Notes under the pieces: generated by a model
Database searches by the model: none
Told to the model about the DNA's origin: nothing
The model's input: the letters and a program-made list of their open reading frames with translations, nothing else
In this document: one piece after another, positions 11,301 to 22,142 of the stretch
Layout: each line of letters starts with the position of its first letter
How positions within the stretch are numbered: position 1 is the stretch's first letter
Assembly: GCA_964036155.1 (NCBI GenBank)
Contig: OZ038423.1
Span: 47,011,249-47,075,248, forward strand
Source: Diploscapter coronatus
Taxonomy: Eukaryota > Nematoda > Chromadorea > Rhabditida > Rhabditidae
DNA: 64,000 nucleotides
Direction: 5' to 3'
Translations under genes and position numbers: made by a program

Positions 11301-14241
11301 ACGAGAGTACGGCAATTCATCCACACCGAGGTCGAGTATGGATGATAGTCTATCTGAAGTGGTGCACGTAGTCACTAACGATTTCATATCTGAGAATCTA
11401 CCTAGTTTATCCAGGTACATATATAAATATGGTCATCTAAAATTTACGTCATTTTGAAACAAAAATGCGATAAAATAGAAAACTTAACAAACTTTAAAAA
11501 AAAAAGCTATATTTAAACATTACTGACCCTAAAATTTGCATAATTTCCCGAAAATAGACCCCGTCCCCTTTACAAATTTAGTAGATTCAATTTTAGACAA
11601 TCCAGTACGGTCGAGGACCACAATTCTGCGGATACGATTCAGGACGAGAAAAAATCGAAGAAATTTCGAAAGCTATCCAGAAACTATTCGTCGAAACATA
11701 GGAAACCCGGGCCGAGGTAAGAAGAATCGAAAATGTTCAGAACATTTTTATTTTATGTTCTCGAATTTTCCAGAAAATTACGCATTTTAGGACTCATCGC
11801 AGTGAAAGTGAAGCATTTTTACCATCAGTTTTTCGTTCGATTTCGCGAAGAAGTCCCAGGTTGTTCCGGAAAGAAAAGGCCATGATAGACAAGGATAAGA
11901 ATACAGTAGGTTATAATCATCTAGGAAATCAATAAAGCTACCGTATCCTAGAGATCTAAAAACTCTAACTTTTAGTTCCAGCTCGTACTGTCAAACCCAT
12001 CTCCAAATACCCCAGCGGAAAATCGTCGCCTAAGTGTTGAAGCCTATAAGAAGAACCGGAAAACCGTTACTGTTGAGAGACAGGCAAATTTTTGCTCTCA
12101 GACAATGTTCCCAAGAATAGTTCTCAAATTTTAGGCAACCATTCAAACAGAAACCGAAACTTTATCCGCTTCACAGAACGTTGCGAATCAATCTGTTTCC
12201 AGGAGTACGACGGCTAATAGTGGGTTCTTAAAAATAAAAATAGGGCTTTGATATGGCTATAAGAGATTAGAAATTTGTTTAAAAGGAATCAAACTGTCTG
12301 AAATGAGTTCAGATAATTTTCTGAAAAGAACTCAATCTAGGAAAAATCGCAGCGCGCTCACTCGCACACTATCAGTTTCAAAATTCTCTAATTTGCAGGT
12401 GCAGAACTCCTGACGTCACCAGACGGTACGATTTCGCATCCGCCTCCAGGAGGAAGTAGTGCTGATGAATCTCAAGTGAATTTTGAATCAGTCATTTTTA
12501 AATTATATAAACTTTCAGCCCACAGTACATTTCAACCTCACTGTCAGAGATATGGGAAGAAATGCAGGTGTGCACCAGGAAAGGGCTTTGAAAGGTAAGA
12601 ACATTCATGAAGATTAGCCTCATAATTATTTATGTCCTCAAGTTATATCAAGTTTGTTCAAAGCTAATTAAAACTCACGACGATCAACTTTTAACATCAT
12701 ATTACATGACAGTTAGAACACTCCAAAAAAGATCAGCTTTTGAATCATCCAATTTTCGAAACTAATTACTTCAGGTAGCGTCAAGACTTCACCTCGTCGC
12801 TCTACTATCTCTGCAAATTCTGAGGAGCCCCCCTTGGCCGTTCGTATTCTCACCCGCCCCTCCCTTCCAAGTAACATAAATCTCTCCTCAGATTTGGATG
12901 CCGTTTGCCATGAAAATGATATTGAACATGACACCCTTGACGTCATATTTGATGACGTCTATTCGTTTGCCGTGCCCTCTGAATCGCCGGTGACGTCTCC
13001 GTCCTTACCCCAAGTGCTATCCGACGTCGTTAGGTCTTCTGAGTCCACGGTGACGTCACCGGCTACTGTAGCCCCGCGAGTTGGCGTACATTCGCCGTCG
13101 CGTCGTTGTGTTTCAGCGATAACGCCTTCGACGTCTTCCAATGGGAAGCATGAGGAAATGCCGAAAAGAGCACGAAATAAGATCGTAGCAGGTTTGCGAG
13201 GCATGGAGACTATAGATGGCGTTATTTTTCAATCATGACTCTTTTAACGCCTCTTAAAAATATAACGTCATTTATGAAATGCCACTTCTAAGCACTGAAC
13301 TTATAAATTAGATTTGAAGTTTGCCGTGATATCACAGATTACTTTTGATCGAAGTGAAATTCTGTATATTAGCATGAAGATTGAATCACTAAATTTGTTG
13401 TGCTAAATCGCAGACGGGAGTTCTGAAAATTGAAATTCAGACATGACACGTCAACAGGTGGCTAGAATGGACTCCATTGATTCTTCGTCGAACTCTAAAA
13501 AGAGCAGGGCTAACTCTGTGAAGTCCATAGATTCTAAGCAATCCCTGAAAAAAACACCCGCTACTAATTCAAATTCGAATACTTCTGGAAAAAATGGTAC
13601 CGGAGGAACTAGCGGAAAACTAGGAAAGAAGTCCAAAACTGAGCAGAGCTTGAAGAGAAAGGTGCGAATTTTTCCTGCTGTAGATTTTGCCCACTTCTTT
13701 GAAAGCTGCAAAGAAAAAATGCCGATTTTTCCAACTTACCTCAAAATTTAGGTCTCAAAATCTCAAAGGAAAGAGAAAAGGGCTACGAAGACCTTGGGCG
13801 TCGTCGTGGGCGTATTTCTGATCTGCTGGGTTCCATTTTTCACTATCAACATTCTAAACGCGGTATGCATTATCGCGAAGCAGGAGTGGTGTCAGGTAAA
13901 AATTCAACAATTTTTAAAACTCTTTTTTAAATGACTAATTTTAGAAAAAGGCAATTATTGTTGAAGAATATTGTTTAGAAATGATCAAATTTTAGAAAAA
14001 TAAGTTTTCGAAAATTCAGGTTAGCTTCGACCTGTTTTTCTACTGTACTTGGATCGGATATATGAATAGTTTCATGAACCCCATCATTTACACGGTATTG
14101 TAATCTATATTAATTTGAAGGTTTTTGAATTTTTAGATTTTCAACACCGAATTCCGAAGGGCCTTTAAATCTATCGTTTTCGGAAGAAAACCGACTCGAG
14201 GTTCTTACAATTCTGGAGTAGCTAATAAGGCTAACGTCTAA
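5330..14241 (+). CDS. dop-2: Dopamine D2-like G-protein-coupled receptor (dop-2-like)
   Basis: Seven-pass neuronal amine receptor, expected to couple to Gi/o at the plasma membrane. About 21 exons give roughly 1,050 residues. Verified exon ends include 5330-5534, 5722-5807, 6132-6254, 8413-8525, 8685-8806, 8988-9072, 9118-9237, 9335-9399, 9758-10330, 11297-11414, 11597-11716, 13441-13661, 13752-13895 and a last exon ending at TAA 14239-14241; all tested junctions keep phase. Visible landmarks: TM2 [13 protein letters not shown]3 with Asp in [21 protein letters not shown] after TM3, TM5 serines in [12 protein letters not shown]6 CWVPFF, TM7 NPIIYT. The extracellular N-terminus has NGS and NSS glycosylation sites. 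The third cytoplasmic loop is about 700 residues, rich in Ser/Arg/Lys. An in-frame TAA just upstream of 5330 fixes the start if no upstream exon exists. The pattern ([20 protein letters not shown]) recalls C. elegans DOP-2 more than DOP-3; the symbol is less certain than the family. Confidence 0.88.
6255..8412 (+). other. Long intron 3 of the dopamine receptor (2.2 kb)
   Basis: This intron separates TM2 from the extracellular loop 1/TM3 exon, and the two flanking exons join in phase 0 (VYVY then IRNGEW). It holds a 46-nt island at 6426-6471 flanked by TGCAG and GTGCTA that could be a cryptic exon but is not a multiple of three. It also holds a 152-codon open frame at 7682-8140 rich in Lys/Arg with no recognisable domain, and one GGAAATAGTATGAAAAATG repeat motif near 7891. 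Confidence 0.5.
9432..9451. repeat. AT dinucleotide microsatellite
   Basis: Uninterrupted AT run in an intron of the dopamine receptor gene. Confidence 0.8.
12084..12134 (+). other. GC-AG intron in the receptor ICL3 coding region
   Basis: The exon ends ...GTTGAGAGACAG and the intron begins GCAAAT, ending AAATTTTAG before GCAACC. Removing it keeps the frame (VERQ then [10 protein letters not shown]); reading through gives a stop at the acceptor TAG. A GC donor is therefore the simplest model. Confidence 0.55.
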
Positions 14242-14549
14242 CAATTTTGAGATCTTTATAAATAGTAGGAAATTCATTTATTAGATCTTCTTTTTCAAAT
14301 TATTTATTTCATCTTAAACTTTTACGGGGGACTATACAAAATCTATTTCAAAAATAGTCAGTTTGTCGGGTTAAGCGATGATTTCTATTCATTTCTTTTC
14401 TGTAAATTGCATTTCAAATTTAAGAAGTTTTAAGGATTAGTTATTCGAAATTTCATTGGCCTTACGGGTTCTAACATGATCTTCATAATATACACGATCT
14501 CAACATGAACTTACTCAAGAGTTACCTGAATTTTCGCATGAAAACGTGA

Positions 14550-14555
14550 AATAAA
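14550..14555 (+). terminator. AATAAA polyadenylation signal, dopamine receptor
   Basis: Canonical hexamer about 310 nt after the receptor stop codon and the first clear one on the + strand downstream. It lies before the 14633-14768 foldback element. Confidence 0.45.
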
Positions 14556-14632
14556 CTGATTTTTATATCTCAAATGGAATTTTAATTAAAAATTCTATTT
14601 CCAAGGGTCAGATAACCACTATATGAGATGTT

Positions 14633-14768
14633 CAGGGATGAAAAGTTTGGACCTGGGCCTGATTTTCAGGTCCCAGACCCAGACTTTGAGAATACCCAGG
14701 CCCAGGTCCAGTCCAGATCTAGGTTGATTAAGTCCAGGCCGGCATTTGAGCCAAACTTTTCATCCCTG
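14633..14768. mobile_element. MITE-like foldback element with perfect 18-bp terminal inverted repeats
   Basis: The left end CAGGGATGAAAAGTTTGG (14633-14650) is the exact reverse complement of the right end CCAAACTTTTCATCCCTG (14751-14768). A second inner inverted pair, GGACCTGGGCCTG with CAGGCCCAGGTCC, strengthens the hairpin. The body is GC-rich compared with its flanks. At 136 bp with no coding capacity it fits a non-autonomous DNA element. No clear target-site duplication was seen, so an origin other than transposition remains possible. Confidence 0.7.
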
Positions 14769-15158
14769 GGAACGTTATTCGTAAGAATCGAGTATGGGGT
14801 GGCACCCAAAAAGTTGATCCTCAATTTTCGAACTGATTTTTGCCCCCTGGGAATTTTCAACTACACTAATGACGAATCTGACGGTTAAAATCTGGTCCAG
14901 CCATTTATTTTACTTGTTCCGGAAGGTCCGCATTCGGTAGTTCTGGAACAATCTATTTTTGTTATTCTACATGTAAAAAATTTAACTTTGGTATCGAATG
15001 TTCGCAAAGACCAGCTGAACACGATTCTGAAAAGATCTCGTCAAAATAACCATTTGCTGGTGGAAAATCAGAACATTCTTGAAAATGCATGGACTGGTCA
15101 CTCGGTCCGGCGTTCTATTTGACTTTCCGTCATTCTTATCGATGATTTTTTTTAGATT

Positions 15159-15164
15159 TTTATT
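15159..15164 (-). terminator. AATAAA polyadenylation signal, left giant gene
   Basis: Reverse-strand AATAAA about 190 nt past the stop codon, at the position matching AATAAA 40157-40162 in the right arm. Confidence 0.55.
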
Positions 15165-15351
15165 CAAAATCAAGAGGAAAACTCCACACAACAAAATATA
15201 TCAAAACAAGAATTATAAAAAGAAAATGCGAAAGAAAGGGATTTCTAGCGATTTCAGGATGGTGTAGCGATGAAGTCAACAAGTTGTAAAGTACCACATC
15301 ATCCAGAAATTGCCTTCAAATTGAGATGCTTGTTGGCACATTAGCGGTTGA

Positions 15352-18300
15352 CTATTGCGAGACTAGCTGATATACACTGATGAGGAATGGGATGAGAAGG
15401 GATGCGATCAATGACAATTGGCTTGTCGACCCGCCAGGTGACGGGATGGTTCCCGGACTCACGCACATGTTCGTGTTACAACAGCAGCCTGTGAAGCCGG
15501 TCTGGTCGATTGTTCCGCAGTTGTTCGTCAGGCCTGAAATTCAAGTTCTACTCTTGACCAATTTGCTATATTCATACTCAAGCTATTGCAAACGGCCGTA
15601 GGATCGCAAGAATAGATGACGAGAGTATTCGGTTGTCCACTGTACGTTGTGGTATATGTGATGGAAGCGCACTGTCCGTAACAAGCTCCGACAGTTGGAG
15701 ACACGAGTGCAGAGCCGTTGACGTAGATACCGTTGTAGCAGGTAATTGGCGTGCCCTGGTTCTGAAAATCACCGATGAATTTTGAATATCCGAATCGACA
15801 TTTACCGCAGGAATGACGTTCGTGGTGTTGACAGCGGTCTCATTTACGTGACAGTTATTATATCCGTCACAGCAGCAGGCAGTGATGTCTCTGTCCGTTG
15901 TCAGAGTCGTGCAGTTGTTGTTCAACTCCAGTGTTTTGCAGACAGGCTGAGGTATGCAGTGGTATGACTTGACGAGTGTGCCATTATACTGCGTGGTCAT
16001 CGATGCGCACATTCCGTCACATTTGATGGAAGCGCCAACGACGTAGTTGTTGTAAGCAGCGTAGAATCCGACGAAGCAGTACAGAGGATTGCCTGGGCTT
16101 CTTCCAGTGTAAGGATTGAGGCAGGTGTCCTGAATTATAGACTAGCTAATTTTCCTTGAATTCCTATACTAACAGTGTCGCAGCAGCATCCAGTCAATCC
16201 AGGTTCAGGCGACGAGCAGTTGTTTGTCATCTGCAGAGCAGCACAGACGGATGAAGGATCACAGGTATAGAGGGTGGCATTTTGGAGTTGACCGTTGTAA
16301 GTTCCAGATATTTGAACCGAAGCGCACTGACCATTGCAGACTGATAGGCTGAAACCATTTTCTAAATCTTTACTTTGATCTGTTTTCATACGTGACTGCT
16401 CCCATGGCTTGTCCATTGGAGAAAATACCATTGTAGCAAGCGATCGGGAACTCGACCAGAGGTTGAGGAGTCGGAATGACGATCGACGTGTCATTAACAT
16501 TGCAATTGTTCTGAAAATCGTACATTATTTATCAAAATTCTTGATTTTATCAAATACAGCATTATCACAGCAGCAGGCAGTGACAGCTCTGTCGAAGTAT
16601 AGATCTCGGCAGGAGTCGAACAGCTCCAAGCTCTGGCAGATCTGGTTCGGCACGCAGTGGTAGGTGGTCGTGTCGTAGCTTCCGGCAATCGATGTCTGCA
16701 GTCTGGCACATTTTCCGTTGCAGATGACTTCCGCTCCAACGCTGATATTGGCTTTGACGGATTTGACTCCGACATAGCAGGACAGTGGTTGCCAGGGTGT
16801 TCTTGGTGGATTCTTGGTAGGATCGATGCAGGCATCTGAAGTGCAGCAGCATCCAGAAAGACCAGGTTCGATCATTGCGCAGCTGTTGGAGAGACTCAGG
16901 TTACGACAGACTCGGACTGGGTCGCAAGTGTACAGCGATGCGGTGATAGGCTGACCATTGTAGGAGGAAGTCAAATCGATTGAAGCGCAGTCACCTGAAA
17001 TGAATCTTTGTCTTGAAATAATTTTTTAACTGTTACCTTCGCAAGACTGCCAACCACCTCCACCGATGTATTGAGTTCCATTGAGGTAGATGCCGTTGTA
17101 GCAGACGATCGGATAGTCGCGAATTCTGGACACATTCTGGCTGAAGGGTGGTGGTGTTGGCATTCCACGGAAGTTCAAGTTGCAGTTTTGGGTATTATCA
17201 CAGCAACAGGCCTAAAACATCTATTTCGTTGAAGATCTTCAGAAAATTTCTTACGATAGCTCCACGATCTCCGTAGATCGGCTTGCAATCATCGTAGAGT
17301 TCCTGGGCTCGGCAGACAGAAGCGGCAATGCAAGCAAACACAGTCACATTGTCATTTCCGACAATTCCTTGCATAGCGGCACACTTTCCATCGCAATAGA
17401 CTTCGGCTCCAGTCTTGACAGTACTCGAGTACACACCGACGTAGCATTTCAATGGGTTGGTTGGAACGAACTTTCCTCTCATCGGGTCGAGGCATCCATC
17501 TGTATCACAGCAGCAAGCAGTGAGGCCTGGTTCTGGTGAGGCACACGTGTTGAGGACGTTGAGTTGACGACAGACCCGGGAGGGATCGCAGGTGAAGAGC
17601 ATTGCCGAGTGGGCTATGCCATTAGCAGTCGCGTTGATGGTCATCGAAGCGCAGTCTCCATCGCAAGTCAAGAAAGCCTCTGGGGTGACAGCAGCTCCAT
17701 CGACGTACAGACCAGATGGACAAGTGATGGGGAAGTCTCGGATTCGGGGTGGTTGTGGTGGAATGGGAATGTCGTAACCAGCGGTGTTGCAGAGATATCC
17801 AGTCTTGCAGCAGCAGGCAGTGAACGAACGATCGTAGTATACTGACAAACAGTCATCATAGAGACCAAGGTAAGAGCAGACGTAGTTGGGCACGCAGGCG
17901 AAGACATTCACGGTTGATCCAGCAATATTTGAAGTCAGGGAAGCGCATTGGCCGTCATAACAGTAGGCCTAAAAGATGTTTTTTTTTTTTAAATACTTCC
18001 AATAATGTTTACCTCAGCTCCAGCAGAGATATTGTGGGCTTTGTCGTACACACCAACCCAGCAAAAGTCGCTGAAGAAGTCGGGCAGTTTTGGTGGAGTG
18101 ACAGTGGGATCGATGCAAGCGTCCTAAAATTCAAACATATTGAGTTCTTTCGAGTCAATCTTACAGTGTCGCAGCAGCAAGTCTGAAGTCCAGGTTCGAT
18201 GTTATGGCATCTGTTAAGAACGTTTAGACTTCGGCAGACAACAGTTGGATCGCAAGAATAAACAGCGACGCTGACGGTCTGTCCACTCAATGTGGTGTTC

Positions 18301-21300
18301 AAATTGACGGCAAAGCAGTCTCCTTGGCAAGCATACCAACCTCCATCAGAAGCAGCCGATCCGTTGATGTAGATACCTGAGGATCAGCTTTTACTTTTCT
18401 GGAATAAAAACTACACATACCAGAATAACAGGCCTTTGGTCTTTCTGCTCCAACTGGTTGCAGTCCAGTGGTGTTGATATTCGTCCCATTGGTATTACAG
18501 AATGGTCCGGTATTGCAGCAATAGCCTTCGACTTCTCTGTCGAGATACAGAACTCCTTTGCTGTTGTATAATCCAAGCGATTGGCAAATAGGTGTCGGCA
18601 CGCAGTGGAATAGCATTGCAGGATTTCCGTTGATATTCGTCGAGACTCGAGCACACATTCCGCCACAAGTCATATCGGCTCCGGTAGAAATGTTCATATT
18701 CGGCACAACCAGACCAACGTAGCATTGAAGTGGAATTCCAGGTTGTCGACCGGTCATTGGATCGATGCATGCATCAGAATCGCAACAGCATGCTGTCACA
18801 GTTCCATCAATAGTGCTGCAGTTGTTGCGAAGTCCCATAGAAGCGCAGGCGCTAGCTGGATCGCAAGCATACAAAGTAGCGTATGTTATCGACGAGTTGA
18901 TTGTCCCACTCAACATGATGGAAACACATTCACCGTGGCAGACCTGATATCCGTAGTTGGAGAAGTTGTTTCCGTTGATATGAAGTCCCTGATAACAAAC
19001 GATGGGAGCTTCGTTGCGAGCAGGAATGGCAGTGACGTTGACGCCTGGCGGAGCATTGCAGTTATCAGTGTTGCAGCCTAAATTGTAAATTAATTGGTGA
19101 ACTATTTTAAACTAATTATTACAGCATCCGGTGACTGGAGGATCAGCTCCAGTGATCGAATTGCAGTTGTCGTTTCCTCCGAGTCCCAGACCGTAGTAGC
19201 GACAGACGCCAAATGGAGCACACCAGTAGGTCGTCACGTTCTTGCTGTTAACCATAGTCGAGAGAGAAGAGCACATGCCGTCGCAGATCATGTCGCCGCC
19301 TTCGAAGATGTTATCACTTGGCACTGATATACCAGAATAGCAGCGGAGTTGGTTGAAGTTTCCACCGCCTCTGTTGGGATCGAGACAGCCATCATAATCA
19401 CAGCAGCATCCAGTGACTCCGTTTCCAATTTGTCCACATCCGTTCTTGATTCCATAGGTCGAGCACATTGTGACTGGGTCGCAAGTGTAGATGGTGGCAT
19501 TGTGCGTCTGTCCAGCGAAGGTCGTGAGGAAGTTGGCCGAAGCACATTCTCCTTGGCAAAGTCCATAAGCTGAGTTCGTGATCGGGACGCCGTTCACCCA
19601 GATGCCTGAATCGATTAACTTCTTTTGGATTATTGATGTTTTAACCTCCATAACAGATGGTTGGGTAGACAACAGTTGGCACGTAGGAGATGTTGATTTG
19701 GATATTCGGGTCGTCGACGTTGCAGTTATCAGTTGCCGAGCAACAATATGCCTCGATCTCCTCGTCTTGTGGAGGATTGTAGGTCAGTCCTTCGGTAGCG
19801 GCCATGCCGAATCCAGCGCAGATCTATTTTTTCGTTTTCTATTTTCAAACTGTTTCTTCAAACTTACAGTATAAGGAGCGCACATGTAGTAGGTCATGGG
19901 AGTGCCGTTCATTTTGAACTTTATGCGACCGCATCGTTCGTTGCATGGCATCTCAGCTCCGATTGAACTGGTTCCGTTCGAGAGACCAGTGTAGCATTTG
20001 AGTTGGCGAACCGGGTACACAGGTGGAACGACAGTCGGATCGATGCATTTGTCTGAGCTGCACATGCATCCTGTCACTACTGCAGTTGGAACTCCAGAAA
20101 CGTTAGCGACGTTGAAGCTTTGGCATTGTCCATTGACGCCGATCGCGCTGAAGATGTTAGCCGGGTCGCAGGAGAACACTTCTCCCCACAGAGTCCCGCC
20201 GTTATAGGTGGTTCGGATTCTGGCAGATGCACAATCGCCTTGGCATGGACCGAAACTGCCTCCAGTCACAACGGCGCCGTTCAGCGTAATACCCGAGTAG
20301 CATTGAATCGTGGGTCCACCCCAGTTTTGCGTTGGTGGAGGAGGGATGCTTGGGTTCATAAGATCTTTGCAATCTTGTTTCGTGCAGCAGCAGCCAGTGA
20401 TCGTCGTGCCGTTGACTCCGTTGCACATTTCCTGATTGTCCTGGATACCAGGGAAGAGCGCGGTGCACAGAGTTTGAGGCATGCAGGCGTAGACCTTAAA
20501 ATCGAAATTTGGAACAAAGTTTTCTGGGGTTAGAAACCTCGACACTGTAGCCCGAAGCGGTTCCGTTGACCTTCATACAGACGCTGTTCTGACCGCACTG
20601 AACCAGATCACCAACGGTAAACTGATCGGACGCATAGTAGCCGACGTAGCAGACGATGTTGCTGAAATTCTCGGCTGAAAAACTGATTTTCACCTATTTT
20701 TACCTTGGGAAGTCCTCAATGTGACTTGGAGCAAGCTCTTCTCTTACTCCGGTGACTTCATTACATCGATTGCCATCACAGTAGCAGTCTTCCGTGTCCC
20801 CAGCATTACACGCATTACCGGCATTGATTATTTTTGCCACCTACAAATTGATAATTAATGTATGTAGCTCAGTTGTATTGTGTTAGCGCTCTGGCTTCTT
20901 AATCATGGATCAGGCTCGACTTTTGAGTACACTCGATGATTTTCGTAAGCAGAATTCTTGAGTTCGCAAGGCACTTTCCCAGATACATGGTAATTCATAC
21001 AAACAGTTTCTATCCTTCATATTTTATTGCAATTTCGCTGCTTGATATGAGAAGAGTGAAATAGTATGGAAAATGATGAGGATAGGAAGAAATGAGAGCA
21101 ATGGCAGAGAATGTATGGCGTAAAACTTGGACAGTGTGTTACTGATAAGATAAAAATGAAAATCCGGACTTCTGGCGGTGGTAAAAGAGGCGAAAAAAGC
21201 GGGGAAATAATGTGGAGAAAAAGCGAACAAAAGATTCTGCCAGTCTCCAAAGGCAAAATCGAGACGGAACGTGGTATTTCTGAGCATTTGCAGACTTATA

Positions 21301-22142
21301 AAAATTTCAATTCGAGTTTTTGCGCAGACCTAGGGAGGACGATCGTCAGAAACCCCTTGCGACCAACCCCCGTGTATTTTCTTAAGAATCCTGTATCTCT
21401 AATCAATCAATAACGTAAATGTTCAAGTTTGAGACCTATCTCGCCATACAAAATTTCCCTCTGCAATCTACCCCCCATAGATTTTTTCGTCTGACGAAAG
21501 TGCTCCTTAGGTCTATGTTTACGTGATTTCGAAAGATTGCCTTGATCTCAAAAAGAAAGACGTAAAAATTTTATGGCATTTTAAAATGGTGAATTAACAG
21601 TAGTGTGATTAGGCAGAAGCCATATGAAATGTAAACATCAGTAGACAATTCGTGTCTTCGGAGTCTCTAGATAGAAGTCATATAATTTTCGCGCTGCTAC
21701 AAAGTAGAGAATAAATCGAGATTTTTTAATTAGAAGAAAAAAGTTAATATTTGAAACTATTAATTTTAAAATGCTAATTTTTGTCAAAATGTCAAATTTG
21801 AAATCTCTAAAGAAATGTTCATTTTTTAAACAAAATCCTGATTTCTATTTCCTTGCTATCCTTATAATGATGATAAAAACTTACATGATTATCTTCACAC
21901 GACAAAAGGACGATGCTTTGTTCTGCGCTCCATATCGGAATCGTTTCTCGTTTACAGAGACCGTCGCATTCTTTCTGTAATTAGAATAATTAGCCATTTA
22001 ATTTAAGTAATTAAGTAGGTAATTGGCTCACATGTGCTATGCTTTTCGATACGATTACGCCGTTTTCAAGCACGAGGTTACCTACGCTACACTCATGGGC
22101 AAAGCCGACCGCTACCAGGGCCAGGAGTATACCCAAGCGCAT
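15352..22142 (-). CDS. Giant secreted/GPI-type protein with 16 Cys-rich ET-module-like repeats (left copy)
   Basis: Predicted cell-surface protein; function unknown. The start at 22142 gives a signal peptide (MRLGILLALVAVGFAH). Then come a degenerate Cys module ending CYCDGNRCN and sixteen modules of about 75-90 residues, each opening C-Y/W-x-G and closing CCC-D. Two types alternate: type A (CxGxCAS, CDP, ending D-x-CIDP) and type B (GAE-x-x-C, CVP or CAP, ending CCCDxxxxCN). The pattern matches my memory of the nematode ET module and also resembles Ly6/three-finger spacing. The stalk is short (SPGTIPSPGGSTS), followed by a hydrophobic tail (LSLIASLLIPFLISVYQLV) suited to GPI attachment. Early exons are at 22142-22032, about 21974-21885, and from 20840 downward. 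No disabling stop or frameshift was noticed. The paralog lies at 31932-39969; the two start sites face each other across the CEBPZ gene. The short intron near 20690 has unclear boundaries. Confidence 0.85.
20841..21884 (-). other. Intron 2 of the left giant gene, with left-specific block
   Basis: 1,044-nt intron between the exon encoding KECDGLCKRE and the exon encoding VAKIINAGN. The block around 21275-21520 has no counterpart in the right arm, where about 1.4 kb of other sequence occupies the same place. Near 20871-20945 the + strand carries a tRNA-like stretch (TAGCTCAGTTG, then GGCTCGACTTT) too degenerate to call a tRNA. Confidence 0.6.

Larger units (their letters stand above)
14242..15080. 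other. Intergenic spacer between the receptor and the left duplication arm
   Basis: No gene seen. Contains the receptor's likely poly(A) signal, a perfect-TIR foldback element (14633-14768), and about 310 bp of otherwise unremarkable sequence up to the point where similarity with the right arm begins (15081). The open frames on both strands at 14628-14888 come from the foldback element. Confidence 0.6.

Noticed and set aside
14628..14888. Pro/Gly-rich open frames on both strands
   Set aside because: Explained by the nested inverted repeats of the 14633-14768 foldback element.
15578..20545. Numerous open frames on the opposite strand of the left giant gene (and mirrored ones at 34712-39941)
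   Set aside because: They lie antisense to the Cys-module exons, lack splice logic, and arise from the GC-richer exon composition.
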